A DNA stretch of 64,000 nt, from positions 3,856,544-3,920,543 of the forward strand of contig VYZB01000026.1 in NCBI GenBank assembly GCA_013397455.1. Reading direction: 5' to 3'. How positions within the stretch are numbered: the stretch's first letter is position 1; each line of letters starts with the position of its first letter. The position numbers and the translations under genes were made by a program. The notes beneath the pieces were generated by a model. That model was given only the letters and a program-made list of their open reading frames with translations, was not told the origin of the DNA and searched no databases. This DNA comes from Crotophaga sulcirostris (Eukaryota > Chordata > Aves > Cuculiformes > Crotophagidae). Shown in pieces: positions 46,993 to 59,292 of this stretch.

Positions 46993-49900
46993 CTGCCTTC
47001 TTCTGTCTGTTATCTGGCAAGATGTCTGACGTCGCACTTAAGTGCTGTTAGTGTGGGTATGGGGGTACCAGAGTTGCAGGCATGACAGTATATACACCTA
47101 TAAAATCACGAGTAGCATGGGGAAGACAAGCAATTGGTCCTTACTTGCTGTCTATTAGGTACAAGAACTAGGGAATACAGAGTGAAGCTGGCAGCAGGCT
47201 TGTTAGAAAACTGAGTTGTTCTGTGTGTATGCATAGTTCAGCACTTGAACTTGGAGCCCCAGAGTAGTGCAAAGGGTAAGAGCTTGCACTGGTTCAGAAG
47301 TGACCGGAAGAGTTCAAGGAAAACGTCTCCAAGGGCTGCTGAATCCTTCTTTCTCAGGGAATCTGTGAACAGCAAGTTGCTAGAGTTAAGAAGCACTCTG
47401 TGAGGAACTACACAGCATGCTTGTCCTTTTCAAGTGTCCTTACATGCCTGGCCTCTGTCGGGGGTAGGATGACAGTTCAAGTTGACTTTTGGTGTCTCCT
47501 CTTTTTTTTGACCTGACCCTTAGGTTTTTATGTATGCTTATTCTCCCTGTGCTGCGGTTCATCAGGAGCAGGCACAGTTCTTCGTTGAGCTCTCAGTGCA
47601 TCACTGAGGATGCTTAACCCCTTTGCTTCAGGATGGTCTAGTAAAGCATGTGATTTCCATGTCATCCAGAGCCTCAGCCTGACTGGTGCTGCATGGGAAG
47701 AGCAGGAAGCACTTGGTGCTGCACTCACAGAGGTAACTGCAGTTACCATTTCATGCTTGATAAGCAGTAACCATGCCCTACTCCTGGATGGATTTAGCTT
47801 AGGATACCATTTTTGAGCAACCGTAGCCCTTGTTATCAACTCCTTCAGGTTCCACCAGAACTTCTCCTGAATGGCTGTTCACAACTGGTTTGAATGCCTG
47901 AAAACAAACCTTGAGCTTGATTACTCTATTTCAGATCTGCTAGCTAACAGGCCTACGTTAGTGCTCCATCATGGTAGTAGACTGGGAGAGGACTCTGTCA
48001 GGTGCTATCTACCCTTTGGACCACAGAAATAGTTTAATTGGTTGTCCTTTAACCAAGTCATCACTCTGCTTGCATCCCTCAACTGCCTGCCTTCTTCAGT
48101 CTTTTCACATATAATCCTTGTGCAGCCTATCTTTGTCCTGTGTGTTGTTTCTCATTCTGTAGGATAGACTGTTGTCCATCTCCAGTTGTCCTTTGATGGA
48201 TGTGCCCCTTCTCTTCCTTCACCATTTGGTTTCATCATGCTGCCCTGATGGCCTGTAGATGCCTACATGACTGCTACCTTTGCTCCTTAGATGTGTCTTC
48301 TCCACTGTGACACCACCAGTGTACAATGATTACTACAGGTTGTCTTCCCTTGTTTTCTACCCAGTTGCTGTCTCCTGTAGTGCTAGTAGGTGGTTTGTGT
48401 GTGACAGCTGTCACAGCGCTCCAGCACTGGGATGGAGAACACTCTGCTAATGCAAACTCGAATAACTGCCATTTGCTTTGCTTTTCACGCCTCATTTAAC
48501 CATCAGGACAAATCCACAGATTAGCAAGTAAAAAGTTATTGTTCTCAGCATTGCAACATTAAAAACATTCATAAGCTTACTGCAGAACTCTCCGAAAGAC
48601 ATTACTGAGATCTGCTTTGAAAATTACAGAAACTTGGCTACTTCTAATGGGGTAGTTTATTTTGGGAGACAGATTAAAAGCCTCACTGGTTATGGGACGT
48701 GATGTATTTCAGGGCAACACTGAGTGAAGAACTAGCACTTCTTGTCCTCCTACTAGATCCAAAGCTGTAAATGTCTTAGTAGTATCTGCGGGTGAAATAC
48801 CTGCTCTTGGCACAATACTGCTGATCCAGCCAGCCAAAAGATATGAAGGTTGCAGCTGGAAAAATGATCCTTGGTTCTGAAAGTCCACAGATCTATAATG
48901 ATTCGTTTTCAGCTTGTTTGCAACCTAGGGAGCAGAACAAGCGCTGACGGTCACTGACGGTGAGTGTGGGTGAGCTGCAGAGTCGCAGGCAATTGCTTTA
49001 CCTTGCTTTGCTTGCAGAGAGGCTTTCCTCAGCTTCCCCACTGAACAGATTTAAGAGGTTTGTAGCGGCTCAAAGTGCTCACTCAATACATCTAGACTGG
49101 CTTTCTCTCAGCCAGACTGTGGGACTTCATGCAGTGATGCCTCCATTGGGCCTGTGGCTTCCAGGTAAAGTAGTGCATGTGCTTCAGAGATCTGTACTCT
49201 TGCATGTATTTTTCCCAGTAAAGGGTTCATGACATAATTAGATGAGTTCAAACACCTGAACTATAATGGAGAAGCTTTGTATTGACCTGAATCCTGGCAG
49301 TTGGTGTCTTTGGTCTGATCGGTGACAGGTCTGTCAGGAAATTATACAGAACTATGTGAAGTCTCCAGCCTATGTCAGGAATATATGTAGGATACATAGG
49401 GCATGGACCAGCAGATCACCTCATTAACCAGATCACCTCATTAACCAAATCACCTCATAATCACCTCAACTGGTCAGAAGGGACCTAACCCCACCCTGGC
49501 TGCAGCACAACTTCCAGCCCTCCAGCCCTCTCTTGAGTAGGGGGATGTGGGGATAGACCTCAGGTTAACAAAGCTAAAACGAAGTGAGATGTAGAATTGC
49601 TAAGAGTCTGAAGTCAAGAGTGAAGCAACATGTAGCTTAACTTTTTTGGAGTTCTGTAATTAACAGCCAAGTAATTGAGTAATTTGCCAAAGTCTCACAG
49701 GTTACAAAGGGTGATGTATATGGAGAACATGCAGGGAAAGAGGTTTGCAGAAGATTACCCTTAGGTTGTGGGCTGTTTTGTGACAGTGTCTCCTTGCTAA
49801 AAAGGCCATCTCTATAGGACAGAGGCTGCTGAAGCAGCTGTGAGCCCCACCTTTTTGGGAATATTGAGAGTTCCCAGACTTCTCCTGGGCTACACATAGT

Positions 49901-52377
49901 TCCTTGGTCTCATTACCCATGGGAAAGTAAAACACCAGCATTCATGCTGCATTTGTCTGAAGGCTTACTTTGTTTTTTGAAAAAACACTGAAGAGCTTTA
50001 CACAAAACAACAGGATACTTTTTTTTTCCCTTAGTGAAAGCAAGTGTTAAATACTGGGTTACAAGATTGGAAATAGTCGTATTTTTATGTGTCTTCTTTG
50101 TAATTCCAGGATTATGTTTAACAAAGATCCTCTTCAGCTACACCAATGTTTCATTAGCTTTGTTAATGCTAGTGACCCCAGAGCTTTTCCTACAGTGTTA
50201 AACTCTTGGAGATGAACTCTTACTCTCTATATTCAAGATGGAATTTCCTTTTTCTCCTTCTTGGTATTTTGTTAACCTATTTTAGGAATGATTCTCCTGG
50301 ATTTATACCAAATACAGCTACTGTGACTCAGCCTCCTCCGTTCCTCATTTTGGACTTGGAGATGCACTTGCTGCTTTTGCATTTTGTAGCACTTCCCTCC
50401 ACCTTTAATTTCCCCCTCTTTGTTTCTAATCCAGTCCTCCTGCGTTCCTCAAGTAGTGTTCTTCAGTTTAAATGTCTTTCCTGTTGATCCCAGGATTTTT
50501 AAGGTTGTGGCAATGTTTTATAAATCCGCATCAGAAGAAGAATTCAGCACAGGAGATTCACTGTATCCATTGGCCATTGGGCTGTCATGAAGCTCTCACC
50601 TGACATTTTAATACTACAAATTATAGATCTGGAACTTAAGTGTCTTATTTTGGTTGTCCTCAATCTCTAGGGACACTCTCCTCCTCCATGTAGTACCTGT
50701 GGAGGAAGGATAGCTCGCCGTGGGCTACATGCATGGACTGTCATCTGTTGAAGTCCATCATGACATTTGTGAAGGTTGCTGTCTCAACTGTGGTCTGTGC
50801 TGCAGGAAGGAAACTCCATCATGGCTGAATGTTGTTTTACAATTTTTATGTGCTTATATTGAGGGCAGGATGAATTTTAATAGTGACTAGTGGAAGCTTT
50901 ACAGACCTTGAAACTATGAAGTGCTCCTCATGTTGCACAGAATTGAGGTGGGATCGTGGCAGTTTTCTGCCTGCATGGCAGTTGTGGTTCAGAGTCAGTG
51001 GGTCATATTTTGTATGTGTGCTCTCCTGTTAACAGACAGTAACGAGGCAATTACTGCCCGTTGTGTATGTGGATGTCCATTTATTACGGTCTAGACTGAA
51101 ATCATTAACTCATTTCACACAGACTGTTCAATAGCCGTGAGATGGAGCTAAACAAGCTGGACACAACATAATGTAGAAGGACAGAGAAGCATGGGAAGCT
51201 GACTTTGTCAATGTTGTCAACTCAGATTTGCAAGATGGTACAAGGGCTGATGAGTGTTTTTGCTTGCCTCTTAATTGCCGATAGCTGGTAGCACAGACTT
51301 AGCGGTTCTCTCTCATGTGCAGTTTTCTATTTCCCCCCTCCAGTGTCTGCAGAAGATTTTTAAAATCAGATGGCAGCAGTGAATTGCAAATCAGGAGGAT
51401 TAGCATTTGTATCAAACACACTCCAGCAGAAGGAGATTACAAGTCTTGGGTCAGCCGATAGCAAGAGCTCAGGAGCGTAGCTATGGAGCAGGTGCTGCTG
51501 GGAGGGACGAGAAGGAGCACAGTTCAGTGACATTAGTCACCTGATATTCTGCTCTGGTCCTTCTACAAGGCTTCACTGACAAATGTTTTGCCTCTGCCAG
51601 GATTTTGTGTTCTCCTGTGGAAACGCTTGGAGATTTCATCCGTCTCTGCAGAATATAATCCTTCAAAAAATGTCATTTCTGTTCTTCAGTATCCTACCTG
51701 TCTTTCTCCTTCAGCCAATAGCAAGTATTTTGCATCAGATAAAAAAAAAACCCAGTAGAGATGCAGGCATGTGCTTCATCTTTTTACAGATGCTTTCTGT
51801 GTAGGCTGCTCTGAACAAAGAAGGAATGCGAGACCAGCGAGCATCAGTGGCAGCTTTGCCAAGAGGTGAAAAAGGCCCTACTCATCCATGCAGTGTGCTG
51901 ATCTAAAATACCCACAGTTTTGTATGCGTTCAGCGTGGTGTCGTGTTAATTTGAAAACTAATAGCGCTAGCTGGGGGAAACCTGGGCTTCCTCTGCAAAG
52001 GGCTTACACGCTGAAGGTACACATTTACTTAATTGCTTGCCTGTGGCAAACAGATTGCCTGAGGGTGAAATTAAAGTGCCACTCCTAGAAAGCTTTCTAA
52101 TTATATTTCCGTAGCCTTCAGCCACATTAGGAGGAAAAATCTGACACTGTTTTGCTGATACCTATATCTAGGTACTGTTGCTTTATTATTTCCATCGAAA
52201 ACAGAGGGTTGGGAACCACATCATCCTCTCTGCATGTTGTGTATATTGAGATACTTCATGGGGTGTCGTTCACTGCGCTCTACCTTCTCAACACATGCAC
52301 CGCTCTCCTTAAATGCATTCATATATGTAAATAAATTGAAGTATATATACACATGCATTTAAATATGATAAAATATA
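46993..52377. other. Unique sequence up to the assembly gap
   Basis: No CR1 or confident gene is found. A 17-bp tandem repeat (49413) is listed separately. Pyrimidine-rich text at 47940-48260 has no family match that I can name. The sequence becomes AT-repetitive (gtatatatac, aatatgataaaatat) just before the run of Ns. Confidence 0.5.
49413..49469. repeat. 17-bp minisatellite-like tandem repeat
   Basis: Two perfect copies of agatcacctcattaacc occupy 49413-49429 and 49430-49446. A third partial copy (aaatcacctcat) follows at 49447, and then a shortened aatcacctcaa. There are no unique spacers, so it is a simple tandem array, not a CRISPR. Confidence 0.93.
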
Positions 52378-52452
52378 NNNNNNNNNNNNNNNNNNNNNNN
52401 NNNNNNNNNNNNNNNNNNNNNNNNNNNNNNNNNNNNNNNNNNNNNNNNNNNN
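52378..52452. other. Assembly gap (75 Ns)
   Basis: An unresolved run of N bases follows low-complexity AT-rich text and precedes a G-run and A-run (ttttggggggaaaaaaaaag). Low-complexity sequence on both sides probably caused the break. Any open frame crossing it is meaningless. Confidence 1.
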
Positions 52453-55400
52453 GAAGTCTATTTTGGGGGGAAAAAAAAAGAAAGAATGAAAGGGGCGGAC
52501 CTCGGGGAAGTGTCTTGCTGTGTAATGCTCATTCTTTATGAAGTGTATATTCCCAGGCTCTCCAGATCGTAGAGGTCATGATTACTCTCACAATTTGCCC
52601 TCCTCTTCTTTCCATCGAGAACATTTTTTTTCCCCCGTGTTGCCTGGCAATTGATGTGAAGATTGCTTAGGTCCTGCCCTGTGCTCTCCCTCTGTTTTCT
52701 GTGCTAGTCACATTGTTGAGGATCTGAGGACTGGTCTTCCAGAGGATGCACGTCCAGCCTGGTTTCTGTCTTACTAATGGGGTGTGTTGCGTACTGGGCT
52801 GCAGGGGATTTTGCTGTGCTTACTATATAATTGATGCTTCCCAGATCCCAGTTTCGTATTTGCTCTCCAGGAATCATTCTTCCTTGCTGTTGGAATCGTC
52901 TCTTAAAACTGAATTAATCTTTGAACTGAAACCAGGAACTTGTTTTCTGTTGTTTTTTAAGAAAAAAAACATGCCACTCGATATTTCACAAAGTCCCTTC
53001 TGGGAATTTTGAGCATATTTTCCAAGCATGTAAAAACAAACTTGTGAATTCATTAAAAACTAGAATGAATCTTACCAAAATGAGTCCCCTGCCAGCCTGT
53101 GTTTTTCATCACAGGTAATATCAGTTTGGGCATTGTCAGAGCAGGGAAAAATTTGGAGAAAAGGAATCTCTTGAGAAGGCAGTACGCACCTGTTGTATGA
53201 TTGATTGAGTTAATTTAAGACGCAAATTGAATTGTTAGGAAGGACAATTGAAAATAGATTATTGCATACAGAGATGATGTTTATCAGCATGAAAATAAAT
53301 GTGTCACAAATTGGTTGCAAATCAAAGGCCTTATTTTTTTCTTTTTCAAAATGCATAAATAAGGGGTGTGCATCTGTAAACCATGTCATCATTGTCTAAC
53401 ATATGCTAGGATCTTTATGGAATATGCAAAAGATTTTGCTCTGTGGAGTTTGTAATATAGAGCTGTGAGGCTACAGACATCTCTATGTGCTCAAACCTTG
53501 GTGGCTTTGAGCATGCCTACACCTAAGTGTGTTGTAAAATAGCTGCAACACTGAATTCTAAGAATAATTAGGTTATCACTCACAGGTAATATCTTCTTAA
53601 CTCTCTTTTTAGACATGCATAAGTGCTTGATTCAGTGTTGGCTTTGGTACAGGGCAGCAGCAAGTGTATGTTTTGGTCTCTTTTATGTGTTACTTATGAT
53701 GTAAAGACGTAGGTAGATGTTTAATTTTGGTGTATTTTGGAGAAGACCATTACCCAAAGATGGTATATTATGTCTTCAATTGAACTCTTTCCTTTAATAC
53801 TTTCCATAGTACTACTGAAACAATAATAAAATGCAGAAGGCTTAGGCAAGCTGACAATTAAACAGATTTTGTAGAGACAGTCTGGATTGTGGTGTCAGCA
53901 TGTATAAAATTTGGGGTAACCCATTGATGAAGTTTAAAAAAACCCCATAAGTTCACTAAATCTGTTAAATTGCAAAATTGATTTCTCATAGTAGGGATTA
54001 ACATGAAACGAAGCCATTTTATGGCAAATGAAAACTTTTAGACATTTTTTTGGTCAGCGTGGGAGTTATAGCATCAAACGGACACTGATTGATAGAAAGT
54101 AAGATTTTTATCACTGCTGTGTTAAAAGGTATTGTAACTCTCAGTGTAGAGGCTCCGGCATCCTTCAAGCCAAAGCAAATGTGAATGACAGATTAGTGAA
54201 TTAAACTAATCATATCATTGCTGGATGCCCTCTTTTAATGTCATGCAGTATCCTTCGACAAGTGAACATGTTAATGTTTTTGGTGTTGCTTTCATTGAAA
54301 ATATTGGTGGCTGCGATTGGAAATCCTACTTCACTCTTAGACACTGAAAGCATCGTCTCATACTGAATTTGCATGAGTATCGCATTGGTAATATTTTAAA
54401 AAAAGCACCAGGATTTATTTTTCCTACATGCAGATGCTGAAGCCGTGATTGTTCAAGTAGCTCCACATATCCTTGACCTTACACACCAGAGAAATCAATT
54501 TGAGGTGAATAGAAACGTTCACAAGTGAAGACCAATATTTGCTTAGCTGCTTCAGAGTAAGCTTTTCCTTGAACAAGTCTGAGACACCTCAAAGACTTTT
54601 TTAGTTGTTTTTTAGTGTCGGCATACACTGTTATTTTAAGGAAGAAGTAAATGACTGCTCTACTTTTAGTTTCTGCCATGCCATTCAGTTCCCAAACTGG
54701 CCTTTCCCCCCCGAGATGGAAAATAAGAAAGCAAAGCTGGGTTGTCTGGCCAGCCTGAATCATCGGCTGGGGATTTAGCAATTCTTTTTTGCTGATATAA
54801 ACTGCAAGCCGTAAGCTCCTTCAGACTTCATTGAATCTCTTCCCACTCTTCAGTTTAGAAAGGGAAGTCCGGAAACCTATGAAAAGTGTTAATTGTTGAC
54901 TTGCTCTGGCCTTTCAGCCCTGTTCTTTGTGTGCACTGCAAAAGCATTCCTGGTTTTGGCCTCCTGGGCTGAGTATATTCACTGGAAACCTGAATGTGTG
55001 AATAAGAGCAATGCAAAATCCTCTGTGATGGCAGGCTGAAGAATTCTTGGCTTTTACAGTGATTATGAAACGAATATGCTAATTGACTTCTTATCGCATG
55101 CATTATAGAGTCGTATCATACATTCACAGATCTTGGTCTCCCATCTCTTGGATAGTGTTTGCTACTAACCTTTGGTAATTCCTGAATTGAACATTTAACT
55201 TGTGTTTGAGACCCTTTATGGCTTTATAAATGTATGTAGCCTTAACTTAAAGATGGCAAGTGATTGATCACAGTCATCTGGTACAAATTTTCTTTCTCCT
55301 GAGCTTGTTGTATGTTGTTTTACTGTGTACTTTCACAGCATCCGTCCATAGAGGCCTAGGCTCAGAAGAAGACATACCAAGTAGTAAAGAATTCAGATGT

Positions 55401-57654
55401 GATGTGAGTTGCTATGTACTGGAGCGGTAGGGCATGTGTGCAGAAAGAGGAACACACACTGTGATAGCAGAGGGGAGGATGCTGCCATCCTTCGGTCGGC
55501 TCCTTCCCCCACCCGCAGCCACCCAGCAGCACGGCACAGTTTGCTCGTGGAGGCAGTTGGGTTTGGGCAGCTGGTGAGATGTGTGGGACACTGATCAGGC
55601 CGTGATCCCCATGAGTGCTGCTTAACCTTCAGCCAAAGCAGTGCCAAGGTTTTGTGGGCAAAGGGAGGGGAGCAAGCTGTAGACCAACCTGATCTCCCAC
55701 TCTACTTTGATGTTTAAGGAGTGGAGGTGATTAGGTAAGTCTTTAGAATTTAAATCAACTAATCAATTTCATATTTTCAGTTTGAATAATCTTTTTTTTG
55801 ATGGCTTGTAATAATAATTGCAACACCATGGCCTTTGGGATTGCATCTCTTTCTCTTTTTTTTTTTTCACGGACTGTCCCATATTCCCCTTCCTCAGCTC
55901 AGCCTGTGATTGTTGTGAATACCTTATTTTCTTAGCTAGAGTTCTGTTTGTTCATCTCTTGGCACCTTTCACCTGAAAAAACCACTGGAGTTCTTTTTTT
56001 ATTTTTCAAATAGTACCACTTTTGCAACATGTATTAGCCAGCTATTGGTGGTCTTCAGTAGCATCAGGCAGATCAGGTCTGGTGTAAATTTGGGATCTGT
56101 TTTTCTCCTTCCATGTAGATTGATTTCCAAATAGATTGAACGCATGTCAGCATCTGCCTGTCCTATGGGTAGGAAAGACTTTTAGTCTCTTGGGCTTGTT
56201 AATACAGTACCTCTTGCCAACATGAAATTACAAAAAAAAAAAGAGGATGATAAACAGACCTCTTGTCAAAGCTCCCTTTCTGCTAACAGGTTTAGCCTGT
56301 GCTCTCCTTTGTCTTCCCTGGTAGAGCTTTGTTTTAGAACAAAGATTGCAAAATATTTAAGGAAGGACTATTATTGAGGATTGATCCTCTCCATTTGAAC
56401 CACTGATCTTCATTTTCACCAGTCTCTATACCTTGTCTTTGTTGGTGCATCAGCATGACCTCCTCCTCCCCAAAAAAAAGAGAGGGCAAGGGGACATTTG
56501 CTGTGCTGCCTGCCAGGGTAATGGGGCTGGAGCTGGAGGACAGCTCCATCATCCTTCTGCTGCTGGACCCTGCGTTGGTTTCCAGTCCTGCCCAGAGAAG
56601 AAAGCCTGCAACCCTGAAACAGGACCTGAGAGGAGATTGTTAGAGGAACAGCCACTGCTGGAAGTCATAAATCACAGAGTCAATACCTGCAGTGTAGTGG
56701 ATTTAAGCGCTGACCAAATAAAGCTGAGAGGATTCTGACCCATATATTATTAAAAGGACATCTCTGCCCTCATCTGATTTAAATTCCAGGAATATTGTAT
56801 TTCTGGTGTGTCAGCTTTGCATGGTGTAATCCACTCCAAAAGAAATTTAGATCTTTATCCTATTGCAGTGCGTGGGAAGGAGTGATGTTTTCAATATTCA
56901 GGATGTGGTTGGAAAGTTATTCTCTCATACTGAGGGGAGTAATTAAAAAAATTGAAGGAAGGTAGGTAGTTGTAGCAATTGGAAATTTTGGAGTAAAACA
57001 TAAATTAAAGCACATCTTTGAGGATAACATGACTTTTTCTGGTATTGAAATATTTTTTTGTTAGAAATTGGTTAATACAGTTTAGTTTGACCCAGCGGAA
57101 AAGGAAAGAAAATGTGATACTGTAGCCTGAAATGAAAACAAGAGTTCATGCAACCAGTATGATCTGGATATGCTGTATGGAAGTGACTGCCTCCTCAGTT
57201 CACTGTAATGGTGTGACCTTCAACTCTATTTCCAATCTGGTATTTGTCTAGCTGGCCACATCCCGTTTTTAAATTGTTCTTTAAACCTTTTGAGATGGGA
57301 GCCTCAATCTCTGAAACATGCTAAAAGCACTTGAATCTTCTCCATTGAAAACAATATACTGAATTTTCATGGTCCTGTGAGGCATCAAAACATCATCTGT
57401 TTGACTCATATGCTACAGTATAGATATCCATTGATGGAAACGTGAATGCTACCATTTCCTCTGCCACCATTCCAAGGTTTTTGGTGTCCTACCAAGTGCC
57501 AAGGAAACTTCTGACTGGATGCCATGAGGAAAGGCCAAAGTCTTTGGAAGGTGGTTATGCCTGACACCAAAAAAGTTACAGCCTGAGACTGTGGAGGGAG
57601 ATAAAGGTCTGAGAAATGAGTTGAACCACAGATTATTTTGAGCTGGAGATTAAA
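52453..57654. other. Unique sequence right of the gap
   Basis: No confident gene or CR1 is found. A palindrome-bearing regulatory-looking block (54160-54420) is listed separately. Locally GC-rich open frames at 55393-55647 and 56433-56738 are unrecognised. Confidence 0.5.
54160..54420. promoter_or_regulatory. Possible conserved element with homeodomain palindrome
   Basis: GATTAGT (54191-54197) and ACTAATC (54205-54211) form a perfect 7-bp inverted repeat around the AT-rich centre gaattaa, giving symmetric homeodomain TAAT cores. TGACAG, a TALE-class (Meis/Tgif) site, lies directly upstream at 54187-54192 and overlaps the left arm. The surrounding 250 bases are repeat-free, with no convincing open frame. 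A developmental enhancer is plausible but untested. Confidence 0.3.
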
Positions 57655-57865
57655 TGCTGGTTGGAAGAATGTCTGGAGCCATCCAGTCCAACCTTGTGCT
57701 CACAGCGGGGCTTCCCCAGCACCTGGTTGGTTCATCTATGGCTTTGCTTAGACCAGTTCTGAAAACCTCCAGCAAATCTGTACTCACTCTTGTCCAGTAA
57801 GGCAGTACTCAACTAGTCTAAAGGCTTTTCCTAGTGGCCAGCCTGCATCTCCCAAGCCATAGTCT
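57655..57865 (-). mobile_element. Old antisense CR1-like fragment
   Basis: The + strand text shows the inverted CR1 3' region: ctggagccatccagtccaac, then gctcacagcgg, then ggctttgcttagaccagttctgaaaacctc, then a decayed part to about 57865. The terminal octamer tail is not clear. It resembles the diverged CR1 subfamily also seen at 44010 and is far from any coding capacity. Confidence 0.75.
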
Positions 57866-58841
57866 ATGGAAAGAAAGGAGCAGAGAGAAGAATCTTCAGA
57901 TGCGTGCCCTGGGAAGTCTTTTCAGCAAAACACAATGAAGAAGGATTGTGAAGATAAAAGAATGGAGATAATCAGGTGGAGGAGGATGTGGCTCAGTTGG
58001 AGAGCAGAATGAGAGCACTAAATACAAGGGTACAGCAGGGTTCATTTCAAAAGGAAAAGTCAGCAAGACCTCAAGTTAAAGAAATTAATAGGAATATATC
58101 AAGGAAGTAGTTTGAGAACTATTGAGAATGGTTTTGGTCACACAGGGACAGATATGTTAGATATTTTTAAAATACATTTATTTATTGGCTACCTGCTGGT
58201 GAAACACATCAGTCTTGCAGATATGAAGCCAGGAATTTACAGCGCAGAATTCATCTGCATACAGAGGGTTTCTTCTCTGGAAACGAGCTAATACAACATC
58301 AGCTGTGCTAGCATAATTTTTTTTTCTCATTCCAAAATTTCTTGTAGGGGAACTGGTTGCTCATTTACTGAAGCCCGTAAGGGTATTTTGCCACGCTACA
58401 TTCAGGCTCAGTGAGCAACTGCTTGTTCTCACCAGCTGCCATGGCTGGCTGTAGTGATCCCCTCTTCCTTGTCTGTCTTTTGCTTTCTCAGGCTAGGACA
58501 AGGATTTCCTTTACTATTTTTTAATATGCTGTCTAGCATGATTGAATCATAAAAGTTTTTTTTGTCCTCTAGCTTTTAAGTAGATCATAAACTTCAGCAA
58601 ATGAAAGATCAAGATTTTTCCTGCCTCAGCATTTATTTTTGGTCAGTCTGACATCAGCAAATTCCAAAGTCAAAAGCAAGCTCAGTGCTTATAAATTAGT
58701 CATTTAATTTTCATACAATGAAGACACAAGGACTTTTACCTGTTATAGATGTCAAACTTTTCTCAAATGTGGGTTTGTTTAGTTATTTATCTGAGGGGAA
58801 GGAATAGGTGATGGGAATTATAGTTCCTTATGAACTTGGCT
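57866..58841. other. Spacer between CR1 copies
   Basis: Unique sequence, A/G-rich at 57880-58080. No gene is recognised. Confidence 0.5.
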
Positions 58842-59292
58842 AGGGTGCAGATGAGGACCAAGAAGATGATCAGGGGGCTGGAGCACTTGCGCTATGAGGA
58901 CTTGCTGAGAGAGTTGGGCTTGTTTAGCCTAGACAAGAGAAAGCTCCAGGGAGATCTTATCTTCCAGTACTTAAAGGAGACCTACAGGAAAGCTGGGGAG
59001 GAGCTCTTTATCAGGGAGTGCAGGGATGTTTCAAGGGGTAATAGTTTTAAACTGAAAGAGGGTAGATTTGTGTTAGGTATTAGGAAGAAATTTTTTCATG
59101 TGAGGGTGGTGAGACACTGGCACAGGTTGCCCAGAGAAGTCGTGGATGCCCCATCCCTGAAGGTGTTGGAGATCAGGTTTAATGAGGCTTTGAGCAACCT
59201 GATCCAGTGGGAAGTGTCCCTGCCCATGGCAGGGGTTTGGACTACATGATCTTTAAGGTCCCTTCCAACCCAAATATTGTGTGGTTCTGTGA
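58842..59292 (+). mobile_element. CR1 LINE 3' end with open C-terminal frame
   Basis: A 5'-truncated CR1 starts near gggtgcagatgaggaccaag. Its ORF2 C-terminus is still open for about 139 codons (58830-59249) and reads the family pattern MIRGLEHLRYEDLLRELGL, then KLKEGRFVLGIRKKFF, then HRLPREVVDAPSL. It carries no reverse transcriptase motifs. The 3' end has aaggtcccttccaaccc followed by a decayed octamer tail (attgtgtggttctgtg). The tail type is the ordinary avian one. The open frame is a relic with no stand-alone function. Confidence 0.97.

Noticed and set aside
49413..49469. Short regular repeats that might suggest a CRISPR array
   Set aside because: Units are directly adjacent with no unique spacers, and the DNA is avian in character.
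52353..52541. Open frame crossing the run of Ns
   Set aside because: It is open only because ambiguous bases hide stops; it is an artefact of the gap.
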